A stretch of DNA of 19,896 bases, taken from Rhodospirillaceae bacterium (lineage in GTDB: Bacteria; Pseudomonadota; Alphaproteobacteria; MPNO01; UBA2964). Shown here in pieces: positions 6,891-14,176 of this stretch. The notes beneath the pieces are model-generated. The model was given only the letters and a program-made list of their open reading frames with translations. It was not told where the DNA came from and made no database searches. Positions within the stretch are counted from its first letter, which is position 1. Each line of letters opens with the position of its first letter. Location: positions 1 to 19,896 of the forward strand of contig JABJKO010000040.1 in the NCBI GenBank assembly GCA_018660305.1, read 5' to 3'. The position numbers were made by a program, and so were the translations under genes.

Positions 6891-8057
6891 TCAGCCTCTA
6901 TCCAACTTGAAGGCGAGGGCCGCGCTTATGCAGAGGGCGGCCGCAGCCGTCAATGACGGCAGCAGGAAGCTGCCGGTCAGGTCGAAACCATACCCCGCCA
7001 CCACCGGCCCGACGATCTGGCCGAGGGCAAACGCAGCGCTCATGATCGCCAGCGCGCGGCGGGAATCGTTGACCCACAGGGTGCGCGCGGCAACGAGACC
7101 GAGTGCGGTGATGCCCATAAAAGTGCCGCCAAAAAATACCGCCGCCACGAACAACCCCGGCAGGGATACCCAAAGCACGCTCGCAACAACGCTGAGAGCC
7201 TCAACGACACAGGCGATGGCGAATACAGTCGTCACGCCATAGCGCCGCGCCAAATTCGTCCAGACCGCAACGGAGGGAATGGCTGCGAGACCCACCACGA
7301 GCCAGATATAGGTTTCCAAACTACTGGTCCCTAAAGAGCCCCGTATGATCGCTACGAAAAATATCGCCGTAATTACATAACCGAATCCGAACAGACCGTA
7401 GGCGGCCACCAGCGGCCAGATCCGTGGCCGCGCCGACGGGTTCACCGTGCTTGTTTGCGCCGCCCGGTCCAGGTCCACGCCCGGCACAAGGATCGCCACC
7501 GCGACCACTGCGGCGAGTGCGACCATGCCGCCGCCAAACCACATCCCCTCCCAGCCGCCACCGAGAGAGACCATTCCCCAGGCGACAAGGGCGGAAACCA
7601 CGATACCCCCACCGACCCCCGCGAAATGCACAGTAGACAGGTCACTGCGCTTGGCGGAAGCCAACCGCTCCAGGACGAGCACCGACGCCAGGACCAGGAC
7701 AAAGGCGCTGGCCGCGCCGCCGGCAAAGCGCAACAGGAGAAAATCTCCCAGCCGGTCGGTCAGCCCCATGGCACCGGTGGTGACGGCGCTCACCGCGAGC
7801 GACCACAGCAGCCAGCCACGGGCGCTGCCGGGCAGGCGGGGCGACGCGGCCACGAGCGCACCGGCGAGGTATCCGAGATAATTCGCCGACGCAATCAGAC
7901 CGGCTTCGCCTTTTGACAGAAGCAAGTCGTCGACCATGGGCGGCAGGATCGGGGTATAGATAAAACGCCCGACGCCCACGGCAGCCGCCATGGCAAAAAA
8001 TCCGCCGAGCGCCAGCGGAAACGGTTGGATTGGCACTTTATGCAACGGAGAAGTCAC
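6891..8057 (-). CDS. MFS transporter, YbfB/YjiJ type
   Basis: A 388-residue membrane protein with 11-12 hydrophobic helices. The N-terminus with LALGGFFAMAAAVGVGRFIY followed by TPILPPMVDDLLLSKGEAGL, then ASANYLGYLAGAL, is characteristic of the YbfB/YjiJ branch of the major facilitator superfamily. Substrates of this branch are largely unknown. The GTG at 8057 is the longest start; a GGGGA lies immediately before it, which is too close for an ideal ribosome site, so a downstream TTG or GTG (codons 5 or 8) is possible. It begins seven bases after the stop of an aldolase-like gene relic, which suggests it was once translationally coupled to a complete aldolase gene. Today the gene upstream is a putative lipoprotein. 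Confidence 0.86.
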   Translation of the reverse strand: MTSPLHKVPIQPFPLALGGFFAMAAAVGVGRFIYTPILPPMVDDLLLSKGEAGLIASANYLGYLAGALVAASPRLPGSARGWLLWSLAVSAVTTGAMGLTDRLGDFLLLRFAGGAASAFVLVLASVLVLERLASAKRSDLSTVHFAGVGGGIVVSALVAWGMVSLGGGWEGMWFGGGMVALAAVVAVAILVPGVDLDRAAQTSTVNPSARPRIWPLVAAYGLFGFGYVITAIFFVAIIRGSLGTSSLETYIWLVVGLAAIPSVAVWTNLARRYGVTTVFAIACVVEALSVVASVLWVSLPGLFVAAVFFGGTFMGITALGLVAARTLWVNDSRRALAIMSAAFALGQIVGPVVAGYGFDLTGSFLLPSLTAAAALCISAALAFKLDRG

Positions 8058-8063
8058 TCCCCG

Positions 8064-8126
8064 CTACACGAAGCCCTTGACGAACGTGGTCATTGGGCTG
8101 GCCGTCTGCATGATCAGGCCGCGATT
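8064..8126 (-). pseudogene. Relic of the 3' end of an HpcH/HpaI aldolase gene
   Basis: Read on the minus strand, this stretch encodes NRGLIMQTASPMTTFVKGFV and a TAG stop. It aligns without gaps to the last codons of the intact aldolase at 10064-10126 (DLGLMMQAAGQMTSFVKGCA and TAG). By hand, 11 of 20 residues and 43 of the 60 bases at 8064-8123 match. A TAG (8130-8132) interrupts the frame just upstream, and similarity to aldolase stops there. It cannot be functional alone. It is either the end of a former second aldolase gene, or an old 3' end displaced by an insertion. Confidence 0.65.
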
Positions 8127-8164
8127 CCGCTACCCTACGCACCCTGTCGAACGGCATATTTTCG

Positions 8165-8764
8165 TTACCGACCTCCGCTGCCCTTTCCCCTGTCAACTGA
8201 TGGGGAATTAAACTCCAGATACGCCTTGTGAATGGAATCATTAAATGAATCTACGCCTTTGACTTCACCAAAAAAGCTTTGATCCCTTGCAACCGGAAGG
8301 GCGTCTCGGAATCCTGATTTCAAAAATAACCACTGCCATTGCTCTAGATCTGTAGCGGTAAGCCACAATTTAAAATCGTATCCGTCAAACGGCACGGCAG
8401 ACGAATTTAAAGGCCTTATCACATCGACACGATCAAATAACATAGCGTTTCTTATGACTTCCGCCATACCGAGAAATCCAAGTTCCAACACATCTGCAAC
8501 GTAAGGAACGTGGCCGCGTGACCTACCCCAAGCTTTGCGAACACCGTACCGTTCAATTACTTGACGCTGCGGAATGGCTACGAGGACCGACCCGCCGATT
8601 CTTCGCTTGGGGTCAGCGGCGACTTCACTAATTTTAGTTGCAATGTCCGACTGAGCGGCTGCAAAGGCCTCTTCACGTGTCTGGTAGAATTTGTGGTCGT
8701 ATATGAATTTTCCACAACCAGACAAAGCGGTAAGAATTACAGCGATCAGCAATAACCTATACAT
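8165..8764 (-). CDS. Putative lipoprotein of unknown function
   Basis: A 199-residue protein with a lipoprotein signal: a short hydrophobic stretch (residues 4-15) and lipobox LSGC with the acceptor Cys17. The following residue is Gly18, not Asp, so outer-membrane sorting is expected if Lol rules apply. The mature part is mixed and soluble, with IGGSVLVAIPQRQVIERYGV about residues 56-75 and an aromatic-rich FKLWLTATDLEQWQWLFLK near 131-149. I recognise no family. It follows the protease gene by 52 bp on the same strand, so the two probably form an operon driven from the promoter at 9986-10014. Its ribosome site is weak. Codon use is AT-richer than in the surrounding genes. Confidence 0.7.
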   Translation of the reverse strand: MYRLLLIAVILTALSGCGKFIYDHKFYQTREEAFAAAQSDIATKISEVAADPKRRIGGSVLVAIPQRQVIERYGVRKAWGRSRGHVPYVADVLELGFLGMAEVIRNAMLFDRVDVIRPLNSSAVPFDGYDFKLWLTATDLEQWQWLFLKSGFRDALPVARDQSFFGEVKGVDSFNDSIHKAYLEFNSPSVDRGKGSGGR

Positions 8765-8816
8765 CGAACATTACCCGGTTTGTTGTGGGACCGTTACGAA
8801 GCTCGGGTAGAACAAG

Positions 8817-9947
8817 CTATCTCCAACACTCCACGCGAACAGTAAAATCGCGCGCTCGTTCGACTAAATCTTCTGTCTTCAATGTTTTGGACGACTTCCT
8901 CGTAACATAATCAACATTATGGGCATTCAAAAAATGCTCCAACGGGCGCAATTTGATGGCAAAATTTACATTTTGCGGAATGTCACCGGTATACCGAGCC
9001 AACAGGATGGCATTCAATTTGGAATACACGATACCGATCACGTTGCCGCTTTCATCGAAAAGTGGCCCGCCACTATTCCCTTTTTGTACACCTGCCGAAA
9101 TTTGGAGAGATCCACTATCGTCATTCAGCCCGCTAAGCGCTGAGACGTTTCCGGTTGTAACAACGCCATCGCTCGAAAGTGTACCGGTAAGCGGGTAGCC
9201 AAATACCGTAACAGATTCGCCGAGCCGTACTGACCGGCCGGATCTCAACGTGGCGATATCCAACGGGAACTGCGTGGTTGCCAGCAAAGCCAGGTCCGCT
9301 TTTTTATCTGAACCGATGAGATCTGCCTTTTTGCCTCCGGAATGCGCTGTCCAAACTTTGTACTCATCACAAGCCCGAATTACGTGGTAATTCGTTATGA
9401 TGTGTCCGTTGCGCGAGACATAGAAGCCGGTGCCCGCCGACCTGATTTTGGGCGCGAGGTTATTCCTTCGCGGAATAATTGGTACCGGGCGCGTTCTGCT
9501 CTCGCTTACAGCCAGTCTTGGCGGCAGTCGGAGCTGATTCTCAATTTCAAGCTTTAATCTTAGTACGTAGGAATTGTACCGGTGATGGATAACAATTTTT
9601 CGATTACCGGATTCTTTGACGGCCTGTGCCCGTAAATTTCGAGACGTTTGATATTTGATGCCGAATGCGCGCTTGTCATACTCGACTTTTACTGATGCTA
9701 CGTGGTTACCCCAACGTTTCGTAGCGATAATTTCGATTTCGCCGAGCTTATCAACTTGCCAGTTCTGATTCCGTAGTGCCCTCAGAATACCGTTTTCGAT
9801 TGTGGCAAGCTTTGGTGCTTCGCCAACTGCAGAAGGGTAGGAAATCTTTTCGGGCTCATATAGCGGTCTCTGTTGGCATGCCCCTAAGCTACCCATCAAC
9901 ATTGCCGCAAAAGCGACCATCAGCCAGTTCAGGATCCGTGTAGACAC
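8817..9947 (-). CDS. Lipoprotein trypsin-like serine protease with extra N-terminal domain
   Basis: A 376-residue protein. The signal peptide ends in lipobox LGAC with acceptor Cys24. Residues about 45-140 (TIENGILRALRNQNWQV, then KRWGNHVASVKVEYDKRAFG and HHRYNSYVLRLKLEI) resemble a family of small stand-alone bacterial lipoproteins of unknown role. Residues about 165-325 are a trypsin-fold protease of the DegP/HtrA-like type with the triad His188 (TNYHV), Asp218 (KKADLALL) and Ser292 (GNSGGP). No PDZ domain follows; the last 50 residues are a charged tail. The GTG at 9947 is preceded by GGAAA, and a good promoter lies 39-67 bp upstream. It is likely anchored to the membrane facing the periplasm. 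Base composition is AT-richer than its neighbours. Confidence 0.85.
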   Translation of the reverse strand: MSTRILNWLMVAFAAMLMGSLGACQQRPLYEPEKISYPSAVGEAPKLATIENGILRALRNQNWQVDKLGEIEIIATKRWGNHVASVKVEYDKRAFGIKYQTSRNLRAQAVKESGNRKIVIHHRYNSYVLRLKLEIENQLRLPPRLAVSESRTRPVPIIPRRNNLAPKIRSAGTGFYVSRNGHIITNYHVIRACDEYKVWTAHSGGKKADLIGSDKKADLALLATTQFPLDIATLRSGRSVRLGESVTVFGYPLTGTLSSDGVVTTGNVSALSGLNDDSGSLQISAGVQKGNSGGPLFDESGNVIGIVYSKLNAILLARYTGDIPQNVNFAIKLRPLEHFLNAHNVDYVTRKSSKTLKTEDLVERARDFTVRVECWR

Positions 9948-9985
9948 ATTTTTTCCGTGTACTGGTCTCTCAAAGTAGACTTTCT

Positions 9986-10014
9986 CTTGTATTCCCCAAC
10001 CTGAACAGTGTCAA
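9986..10014 (-). promoter_or_regulatory. Sigma70-type promoter of the lipoprotein operon
   Basis: On the minus strand a perfect -35 TTGACA (10009-10014) is followed after exactly 17 bp by TACAAG (9986-9991), four of six matches to the -10 consensus. Transcription would start near 9979, giving a leader of about 30 bases before the GTG at 9947. It lies in the 116-bp gap after the aldolase stop, so the two lipoprotein genes can be expressed independently of the aldolase. No terminator for the aldolase was seen in this gap. Confidence 0.5.
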
Positions 10015-10063
10015 AATTGGCTCCCTATCAACTGGATACGGTTTTGCCTACTGCTGACGACGC

Positions 10064-10846
10064 CTACGCACATCCTTTGACAAAACTGGTCATCTGGCCG
10101 GCGGCCTGCATCATGAGTCCGAGATCGTTGCTGGCCAGCACCATCCGCACCCCCATGCCGATATAGCGCTCCAGATCCGGTTCATTGTAGGCGCCGCCCA
10201 TCCCGGCCCATTTCCCCTGTTTCTCACAAGCCGCGATGACCGTTTCGTACGCCGCGACAATCCGCTCATGCCCCGCCTGACCGGGGATACCCATCTCGGT
10301 GGTGAGATCGCCGGTGCCGATCAGCAGCACATCCACACCGTCAACGGCGGCGATCTCGTCGGCATTCTCCACCGCTTCCGGTGTCTCGATCATCACCGTG
10401 ATGAGTTGCGATGCGTTAATGGCGGCGATGCTGTCGCCCACATCAACCTTGTCAAAGTCGAAGATCGCGTTAGGCCCGGCGACCGAACGATGGCCGATGG
10501 GCGGGTATTTCAACCGGTCCACCACTTCCCGCGCCTGCTCGGCAGTATCCACATGAGGCATGACGATGCCCATTGCCCCGCCATCGAGCACCCGGGTCGC
10601 AATCCAGTGCTCCATCCACGGCACCCGCACCAGCGGTGATATGCCGGCATCGAGGGCGGCAACGGAGATATTCACCGCGGTCTCAATGGAGATGGGGCTG
10701 TGTTCGAGATCGATAAACAGCCAGTCATAACCGGCGGTCTTCATGGCCTTGGCAATATCCACGGTGCGCGATATGCGCAAACCGACACCGACCGACACCT
10801 CACCCGCTTCCAGCCGCGCCCGTGCGGGATTGATGATCTGTTTCAT
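10064..10846 (-). CDS. HpcH/HpaI aldolase family protein
   Basis: A 260-residue class II (metal-dependent) aldolase with a TIM-barrel fold. Such enzymes cleave 4-hydroxy-2-oxo acids, or 2,4-dihydroxyhept-2-ene-1,7-dioate in homoprotocatechuate breakdown, to pyruvate and an aldehyde. Key residues are visible: His49 in FIDLEHS, Arg74 in PLVRVPW, Glu154 in VMIETPEAV and Asp180 in LIGTGDLT, the last two being the metal ligands. GGAMGIVMPHV (89-99) is a family signature. Length is normal. A GGGA lies about six bases before the ATG. The gene is divergent from the Rieske oxygenase with a shared 187-bp control region, suggesting joint regulation in a catabolic pathway. The exact substrate cannot be assigned. 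Confidence 0.92.
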   Translation of the reverse strand: MKQIINPARARLEAGEVSVGVGLRISRTVDIAKAMKTAGYDWLFIDLEHSPISIETAVNISVAALDAGISPLVRVPWMEHWIATRVLDGGAMGIVMPHVDTAEQAREVVDRLKYPPIGHRSVAGPNAIFDFDKVDVGDSIAAINASQLITVMIETPEAVENADEIAAVDGVDVLLIGTGDLTTEMGIPGQAGHERIVAAYETVIAACEKQGKWAGMGGAYNEPDLERYIGMGVRMVLASNDLGLMMQAAGQMTSFVKGCA

Positions 10847-10955
10847 GATGTCCCCTGTAATGCGATTTGTTCACGTCATTAAGGGGGCGGAACGGATGAA
10901 AGTCAAAATGGTGAAATGACCCGGGGACCCGGTTTTTAGCCCTGCCGGTTAGATT

Positions 10956-10985
10956 GCAACCGCCCCAATTCCGCCAATTGGTTGC
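10956..10985. promoter_or_regulatory. Nested inverted repeats between aldolase and Rieske oxygenase genes
   Basis: GCAACC (10956-10961) pairs with GGTTGC (10980-10985), and CCAATT (10965-10970) pairs with AATTGG (10976-10981) around CCGCC. The two pairings share two bases, so they are alternatives. The site lies about 50-80 bp before the oxygenase start, where a regulator of a divergent catabolic pair would bind. No clear -35/-10 pair was recognised in the 187-bp region, and no regulator gene is adjacent. Confidence 0.4.
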
Positions 10986-11017
10986 CATCAGCGCCATTTC
11001 GGGGCACGCTCTATGAA

Positions 11018-11024
11018 AAGGGAG
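11018..11024 (+). promoter_or_regulatory. Ribosome binding site that fixes the Rieske oxygenase start
   Basis: AAGGGAGG ends at 11024, nine bases before the ATG at 11034. An in-frame ATG at 11013 lies upstream of and against this motif and has no ribosome site of its own, so the downstream ATG is taken as the start. Confidence 0.75.
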
Positions 11025-11033
11025 GAAACAGCC

Positions 11034-12224
11034 ATGGCGGATGATCAACAATCGGGTTACGGGCGCAACGCCATGGTGCCGGAGGAGGATGCCACCCTCA
11101 CCCATGTGAGTTTTGGCACCCCCATGGGCGAGCTGATGCGGCGCTACTGGCAACCGGTCTGCATGTCATCGGAACTCGCCGATTTGCCAAAACATCTCAA
11201 GATCCTGGGCGAAGAGCTGGTGGCCTATCGCGACAAATCAGGCAAGGTGGGGGTCCTCGGCGCCCATTGCTGCCACCGCGGCACGTCGCTGGAATATGGC
11301 CGGATCGAGGAAAACGGGCTGCGCTGCTGCTATCACGGCTGGTATTTCAACGAAGAAGGCAAGTGCCTCGACCAGCCGGGCGAACCCGACGACAGCCCCT
11401 ATAAAGACGAAGTCCGCCAGCCCTGGTATCCGGCGGAAGAATACCGGGGGCTGGTATTTGCCTATATGGGGCCGCTGGACAAGAAACCGCTTCTGCCACG
11501 CTACGACGTTCTTGAGGACGATGCGGAATACCTCGCCTATCGCAATTACAGCCGGGGGGTGGTGGCGGAATGCAACTGGCTGCAGCTTCAGGAAAACGCG
11601 GCCGATCCGGTCCATACCTATATCCTCCATGGCTGGAATCCAGGCCTCTTCGAATTCTCCGAGGTAATGGCCGTTAAACCGGAATTCGACTACGTCCATT
11701 CGCCGGTCCATGTGTCCTATGTGCGGACCACGGATCTGGATAGCGGCAACCGGCTGATCCGCACCTCGACCATCTTTGTGCCGACGGCCCGCTCGGTACC
11801 GCCCACCGAAGTCACCGGAACCGACCCCAACCGGGAAACCGAGCGCGCCCGCATGGTCGGCTGGTGGGTGCCGGTTGATAATGAGAACACCGTCGGGTTC
11901 CATATCGAGCGTATCGATCCGAATAAGAAAATCTTCCAGCCGCCCCATGAGGCAATCGTGCGCGACTATGAGGCGAAACAACGGGCGCCCGATGACTGGG
12001 AGGCTCAGACCAGCCAACGTCCCATCGCGCGGCACGATCTGGAGCATCTCGCCACATCGGACCGCGGCGTCGTTTTGTTCCGGCGGCATTTGCGCGAGGC
12101 CATCGCCGCCATGGAACGCGGCGAGGACCCGCCGGGAATCGCCCGCGACCCCGCCGATAAAACAATCGTCGTCCCGTCGGGTAATGAAGTGATCGCCGCC
12201 GGTGAAACGGTAGACGCGACGTAG
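11034..12224 (+). CDS. Rieske [2Fe-2S] ring-hydroxylating oxygenase, large subunit
   Basis: A 396-residue oxygenase component. The Rieske cluster ligands are Cys79 and His81 (AHCCHRG) and Cys98 and His101 (CCYHGW), in the pattern C-x-H-x16-C-x-x-H. The mononuclear iron site is in the NWLQLQENAADPVHTYILH segment: Asn181, Asp191 as the bridge, His194 and His199. The opening with FGTPMGELMRRYWQPVCMSSEL is typical of the phthalate 4,5-dioxygenase type, whose oxygenase has only alpha subunits and receives electrons from a separate reductase. No reductase or ferredoxin gene lies in the window. The likely reaction is hydroxylation or O-/N-demethylation of an aromatic acid. It is divergent from the aldolase and converges on TauE/SafE copy 2 with a 53-bp gap without a clear terminator. 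Confidence 0.93.
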   Translation: MADDQQSGYGRNAMVPEEDATLTHVSFGTPMGELMRRYWQPVCMSSELADLPKHLKILGEELVAYRDKSGKVGVLGAHCCHRGTSLEYGRIEENGLRCCYHGWYFNEEGKCLDQPGEPDDSPYKDEVRQPWYPAEEYRGLVFAYMGPLDKKPLLPRYDVLEDDAEYLAYRNYSRGVVAECNWLQLQENAADPVHTYILHGWNPGLFEFSEVMAVKPEFDYVHSPVHVSYVRTTDLDSGNRLIRTSTIFVPTARSVPPTEVTGTDPNRETERARMVGWWVPVDNENTVGFHIERIDPNKKIFQPPHEAIVRDYEAKQRAPDDWEAQTSQRPIARHDLEHLATSDRGVVLFRRHLREAIAAMERGEDPPGIARDPADKTIVVPSGNEVIAAGETVDAT

Positions 12225-12277
12225 CGTATTACCGTCTTAAGCAGAATCATTGGGGCGGAGGGGACGCTGCTGCCGGA

Positions 12278-13057
12278 TTACGAAAGGCCTTCCAGGAGGC
12301 CCGCATCCCGGGCGGCGAGCCAGACCAGCCGCAGTGACAGCAGGGTCACGCAGATTTTAAATATCAGACGGAAATGGCCTTCCTTCATGCGGTGAAGGAC
12401 CTTGGCGCCGACCCAGTTGGCGAGCGTCGCCGCCGCGATCATGGCCAGCATTAACGGCAGATAGTCGACCAAGGCCACACCCAGGAACCCGAAGGCGATG
12501 AGTTTCATGCTGTGAACGATGACCATTATGGTCGAGAAGGTCGCCACATGGATACGCCGGTCGGGCGACACGCCGGCGACGAAGGGGGCGATCAACGTGC
12601 CCGTGGCGCTAACGAAAATGCCCAGAAACGTTGCCGCAAAGCCGAGGAGGGAAAACCGCCCCCCCTGGGCGCCAACCCGGGTAAAGGCCGGCATCCAGGT
12701 GAGCACGATCACGAAGACACCGAGGAATCCTTGCAGGATGGCGGTCGGTAACGACACAAAGATCTGTGCGCCGGTCGCCGCCCCGATGGCCGCGCCTATG
12801 ATAAACGGCACCAGCGTGCCTTTCAGAACATAGCGCCACAGGATGACCACCCGGCTGACGTTGCCGCCCATCTGCACCACGGTGTGGATGGGAATAGCCG
12901 CCGTGATGGGAAATACCGAGGCCAGCCCCACCATCATCATCAGACCGCCGGCCGCCGCGGTCACCACACCGACGAAGGCGGTAAAAAACGCAAATGCGAC
13001 AAACGAAAAGAAGATGATGGCGTCGGTATCCGGCACGCCGAGAAAATTTGCATCCAT
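12278..13057 (-). CDS. TauE/SafE family membrane exporter (copy 2)
   Basis: A 259-residue membrane protein with about eight helices, closely related to the copy at 828-1595. Both share the FLGVPD-type start, the VFP-T--IP-HTVV segment, ILWR-VL, QIFV-LPTA, TWMP, PDRR and the WLAAR-AG end, with roughly half of all residues identical by eye and no sizeable gaps. Expected role is export or uptake of an organic or sulfur-containing anion at the inner membrane. It converges with the Rieske oxygenase gene and diverges from the FkbM gene. The 168-bp gap 13058-13225 holds no recognised promoter; its notable features are a GGCCC/GGGCC pairing and a T7 run just before the next start. Confidence 0.87.
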   Translation of the reverse strand: MDANFLGVPDTDAIIFFSFVAFAFFTAFVGVVTAAAGGLMMMVGLASVFPITAAIPIHTVVQMGGNVSRVVILWRYVLKGTLVPFIIGAAIGAATGAQIFVSLPTAILQGFLGVFVIVLTWMPAFTRVGAQGGRFSLLGFAATFLGIFVSATGTLIAPFVAGVSPDRRIHVATFSTIMVIVHSMKLIAFGFLGVALVDYLPLMLAMIAAATLANWVGAKVLHRMKEGHFRLIFKICVTLLSLRLVWLAARDAGLLEGLS

Positions 13058-13225
13058 ACGGTGTTCTAAATCTCCGGACCAACGCCGGCGGCAGCGGCCC
13101 TTTCCCTGCAGCTATGGTTGTCGCGACCATCTTGTACCCTCTAAAAGGAATCGCCGTCATCCAGTGGTGGACAGGGCTGGCCCCCGCTGCCACCCTGCGC
13201 CGCCACCAACAAGGGCCGGGTTTTT

Positions 13226-14029
13226 TTGCGCGACGCACTTTTCGGGTTTATCGCCGCTCACTTTCCCACCGAGCGGATAAGCGACAGCAAACTGCTGGCC
13301 GCTATCTGGCGTGTGTTCTATTTCGCTCTCGCGCCGCGCGCGCCATTTGTCATGCGCACAAAACTTTATCGCCTGATCGCCCATCCCCGGAAGGGCACCC
13401 TGACGCGGGCGGTGATCCGGCGCGGCCATTGGGAACCGGAAGAAACCGAGGCCTTTATCCGATGCTTGAAGCCGGTGGCCTTTGTCGTCGATGTGGGGGC
13501 GAATTTCGGGCATTACGCCATGGTGGCCGGAAGTGCCGTCGGACCAGACGGACGGGTTATCGGGTTCGAGCCCCATGGCGCCACCTTTACCCTGCTTTCC
13601 GAGAATTGTGCGCTCCAACCCTATGCGAACATCACGCCGGTCCGGGCGGGCGTGGCGGCGAAAAACGGTGAAATGGCGCTTACCGGCGACAGCGCCAACC
13701 CCGGCGGCCACAGCTTTGTCGCGGCGAATGTCTACGGCACCGGCGCCACGGAACGGGTGCCGGTCTACACGCTGGACAGCTATATTGCCGATCATGGCGA
13801 GGGCAGAAAACTCGATTTGATCAAGATCGACGTACAAGGACTTGAAGGACAGGTCATCCGCGGCGCCACCACCACCATCGAGCGCGACCGTCCGGTCATT
13901 TTTGTGGAAGTCTCACCGGTGCCCATGAAGAATGCCGGGGAGGATTATCGGGATTTATTGCGCTTCTTCGAGCAACGGGATTATGCCGTCCATTTGATCC
14001 CCGAGACCCGGGGGCGCTTGAGCGGGTGA
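13226..14029 (+). CDS. FkbM family methyltransferase, probably frameshifted near the 3' end
   Basis: An S-adenosylmethionine-dependent O-methyltransferase of the FkbM class, 267 residues in the open frame. The SAM-binding start is FVVDVGANFGHYAMVAG (about 86-102), followed by VIGFEPHG with the ribose-binding Glu. A later LDLIKIDVQGLEGQVIRGA is the class signature. The substrate, often a sugar or polyketide, is unknown. The start is a TTG at the end of a T7 run with weak ribosome signals, so it is uncertain; an ATG at 13352 also precedes the domain. The open frame ends at 14029, but another frame continues for 27 codons to 14109 (from VSYAEAERRLSNPAIEYLDC) with a typical tail. One extra G in the G5 run at 14010-14014 would join them. 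Confidence 0.8.
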   Translation: MRDALFGFIAAHFPTERISDSKLLAAIWRVFYFALAPRAPFVMRTKLYRLIAHPRKGTLTRAVIRRGHWEPEETEAFIRCLKPVAFVVDVGANFGHYAMVAGSAVGPDGRVIGFEPHGATFTLLSENCALQPYANITPVRAGVAAKNGEMALTGDSANPGGHSFVAANVYGTGATERVPVYTLDSYIADHGEGRKLDLIKIDVQGLEGQVIRGATTTIERDRPVIFVEVSPVPMKNAGEDYRDLLRFFEQRDYAVHLIPETRGRLSG

Positions 14030-14176
14030 GCTATGCGGAAGCGGAAAGGCGCCTCTCCAATCCTGCGATCGAGTATCTCGATTGCGTGTTCAAACCGAAT
14101 GTACTCTAGGAGATTTGTTGCCTGGCGGCGCGTTTGTCCATAGCATCGTTACCCAATAGGGACAGAAAGGTCGGTC

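Larger units (their letters stand above)
8127..10063. other. AT-richer two-gene islet between aldolase 3' ends
   Basis: This segment carries two putative lipoprotein genes and is visibly poorer in GC than its surroundings. Hand counts of single 60-base lines give 22/60 at 8221 and 27/60 at 9601, against 36/60 at 11521. It is bounded on the left by the aldolase relic (8064-8126) and on the right by the 3' end of the intact aldolase gene (10064 onwards), both in the same orientation. No integrase, transposase or terminal inverted repeat was seen. Acquisition by transfer is inferred from composition and boundaries. Confidence 0.45.

Noticed and set aside
8064..10066. Exact 2,000-base distance between the two aldolase stop codons
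   Set aside because: Striking but judged a coincidence; no mechanism sets such a spacing.
11013..11033. Upstream in-frame ATG of the Rieske oxygenase
   Set aside because: It overlaps the strong AAGGGAGG ribosome site of the ATG at 11034 and has none of its own.
11238..12089. Long open frame antisense to the Rieske oxygenase
   Set aside because: High GC3 creates long antisense frames. The plus-strand gene has intact Rieske and iron motifs, and the antisense product shows no recognisable domain. Similar antisense frames at 420-1055 and 5145-5882 were rejected for the same reason.
13179..13227. GGCCC/GGGCC pairing followed by T7 as a terminator before the FkbM gene
   Set aside because: The stem is only 5 bp with a long loop and the T-run abuts the start codon. 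No plus-strand gene upstream needs a terminator here.
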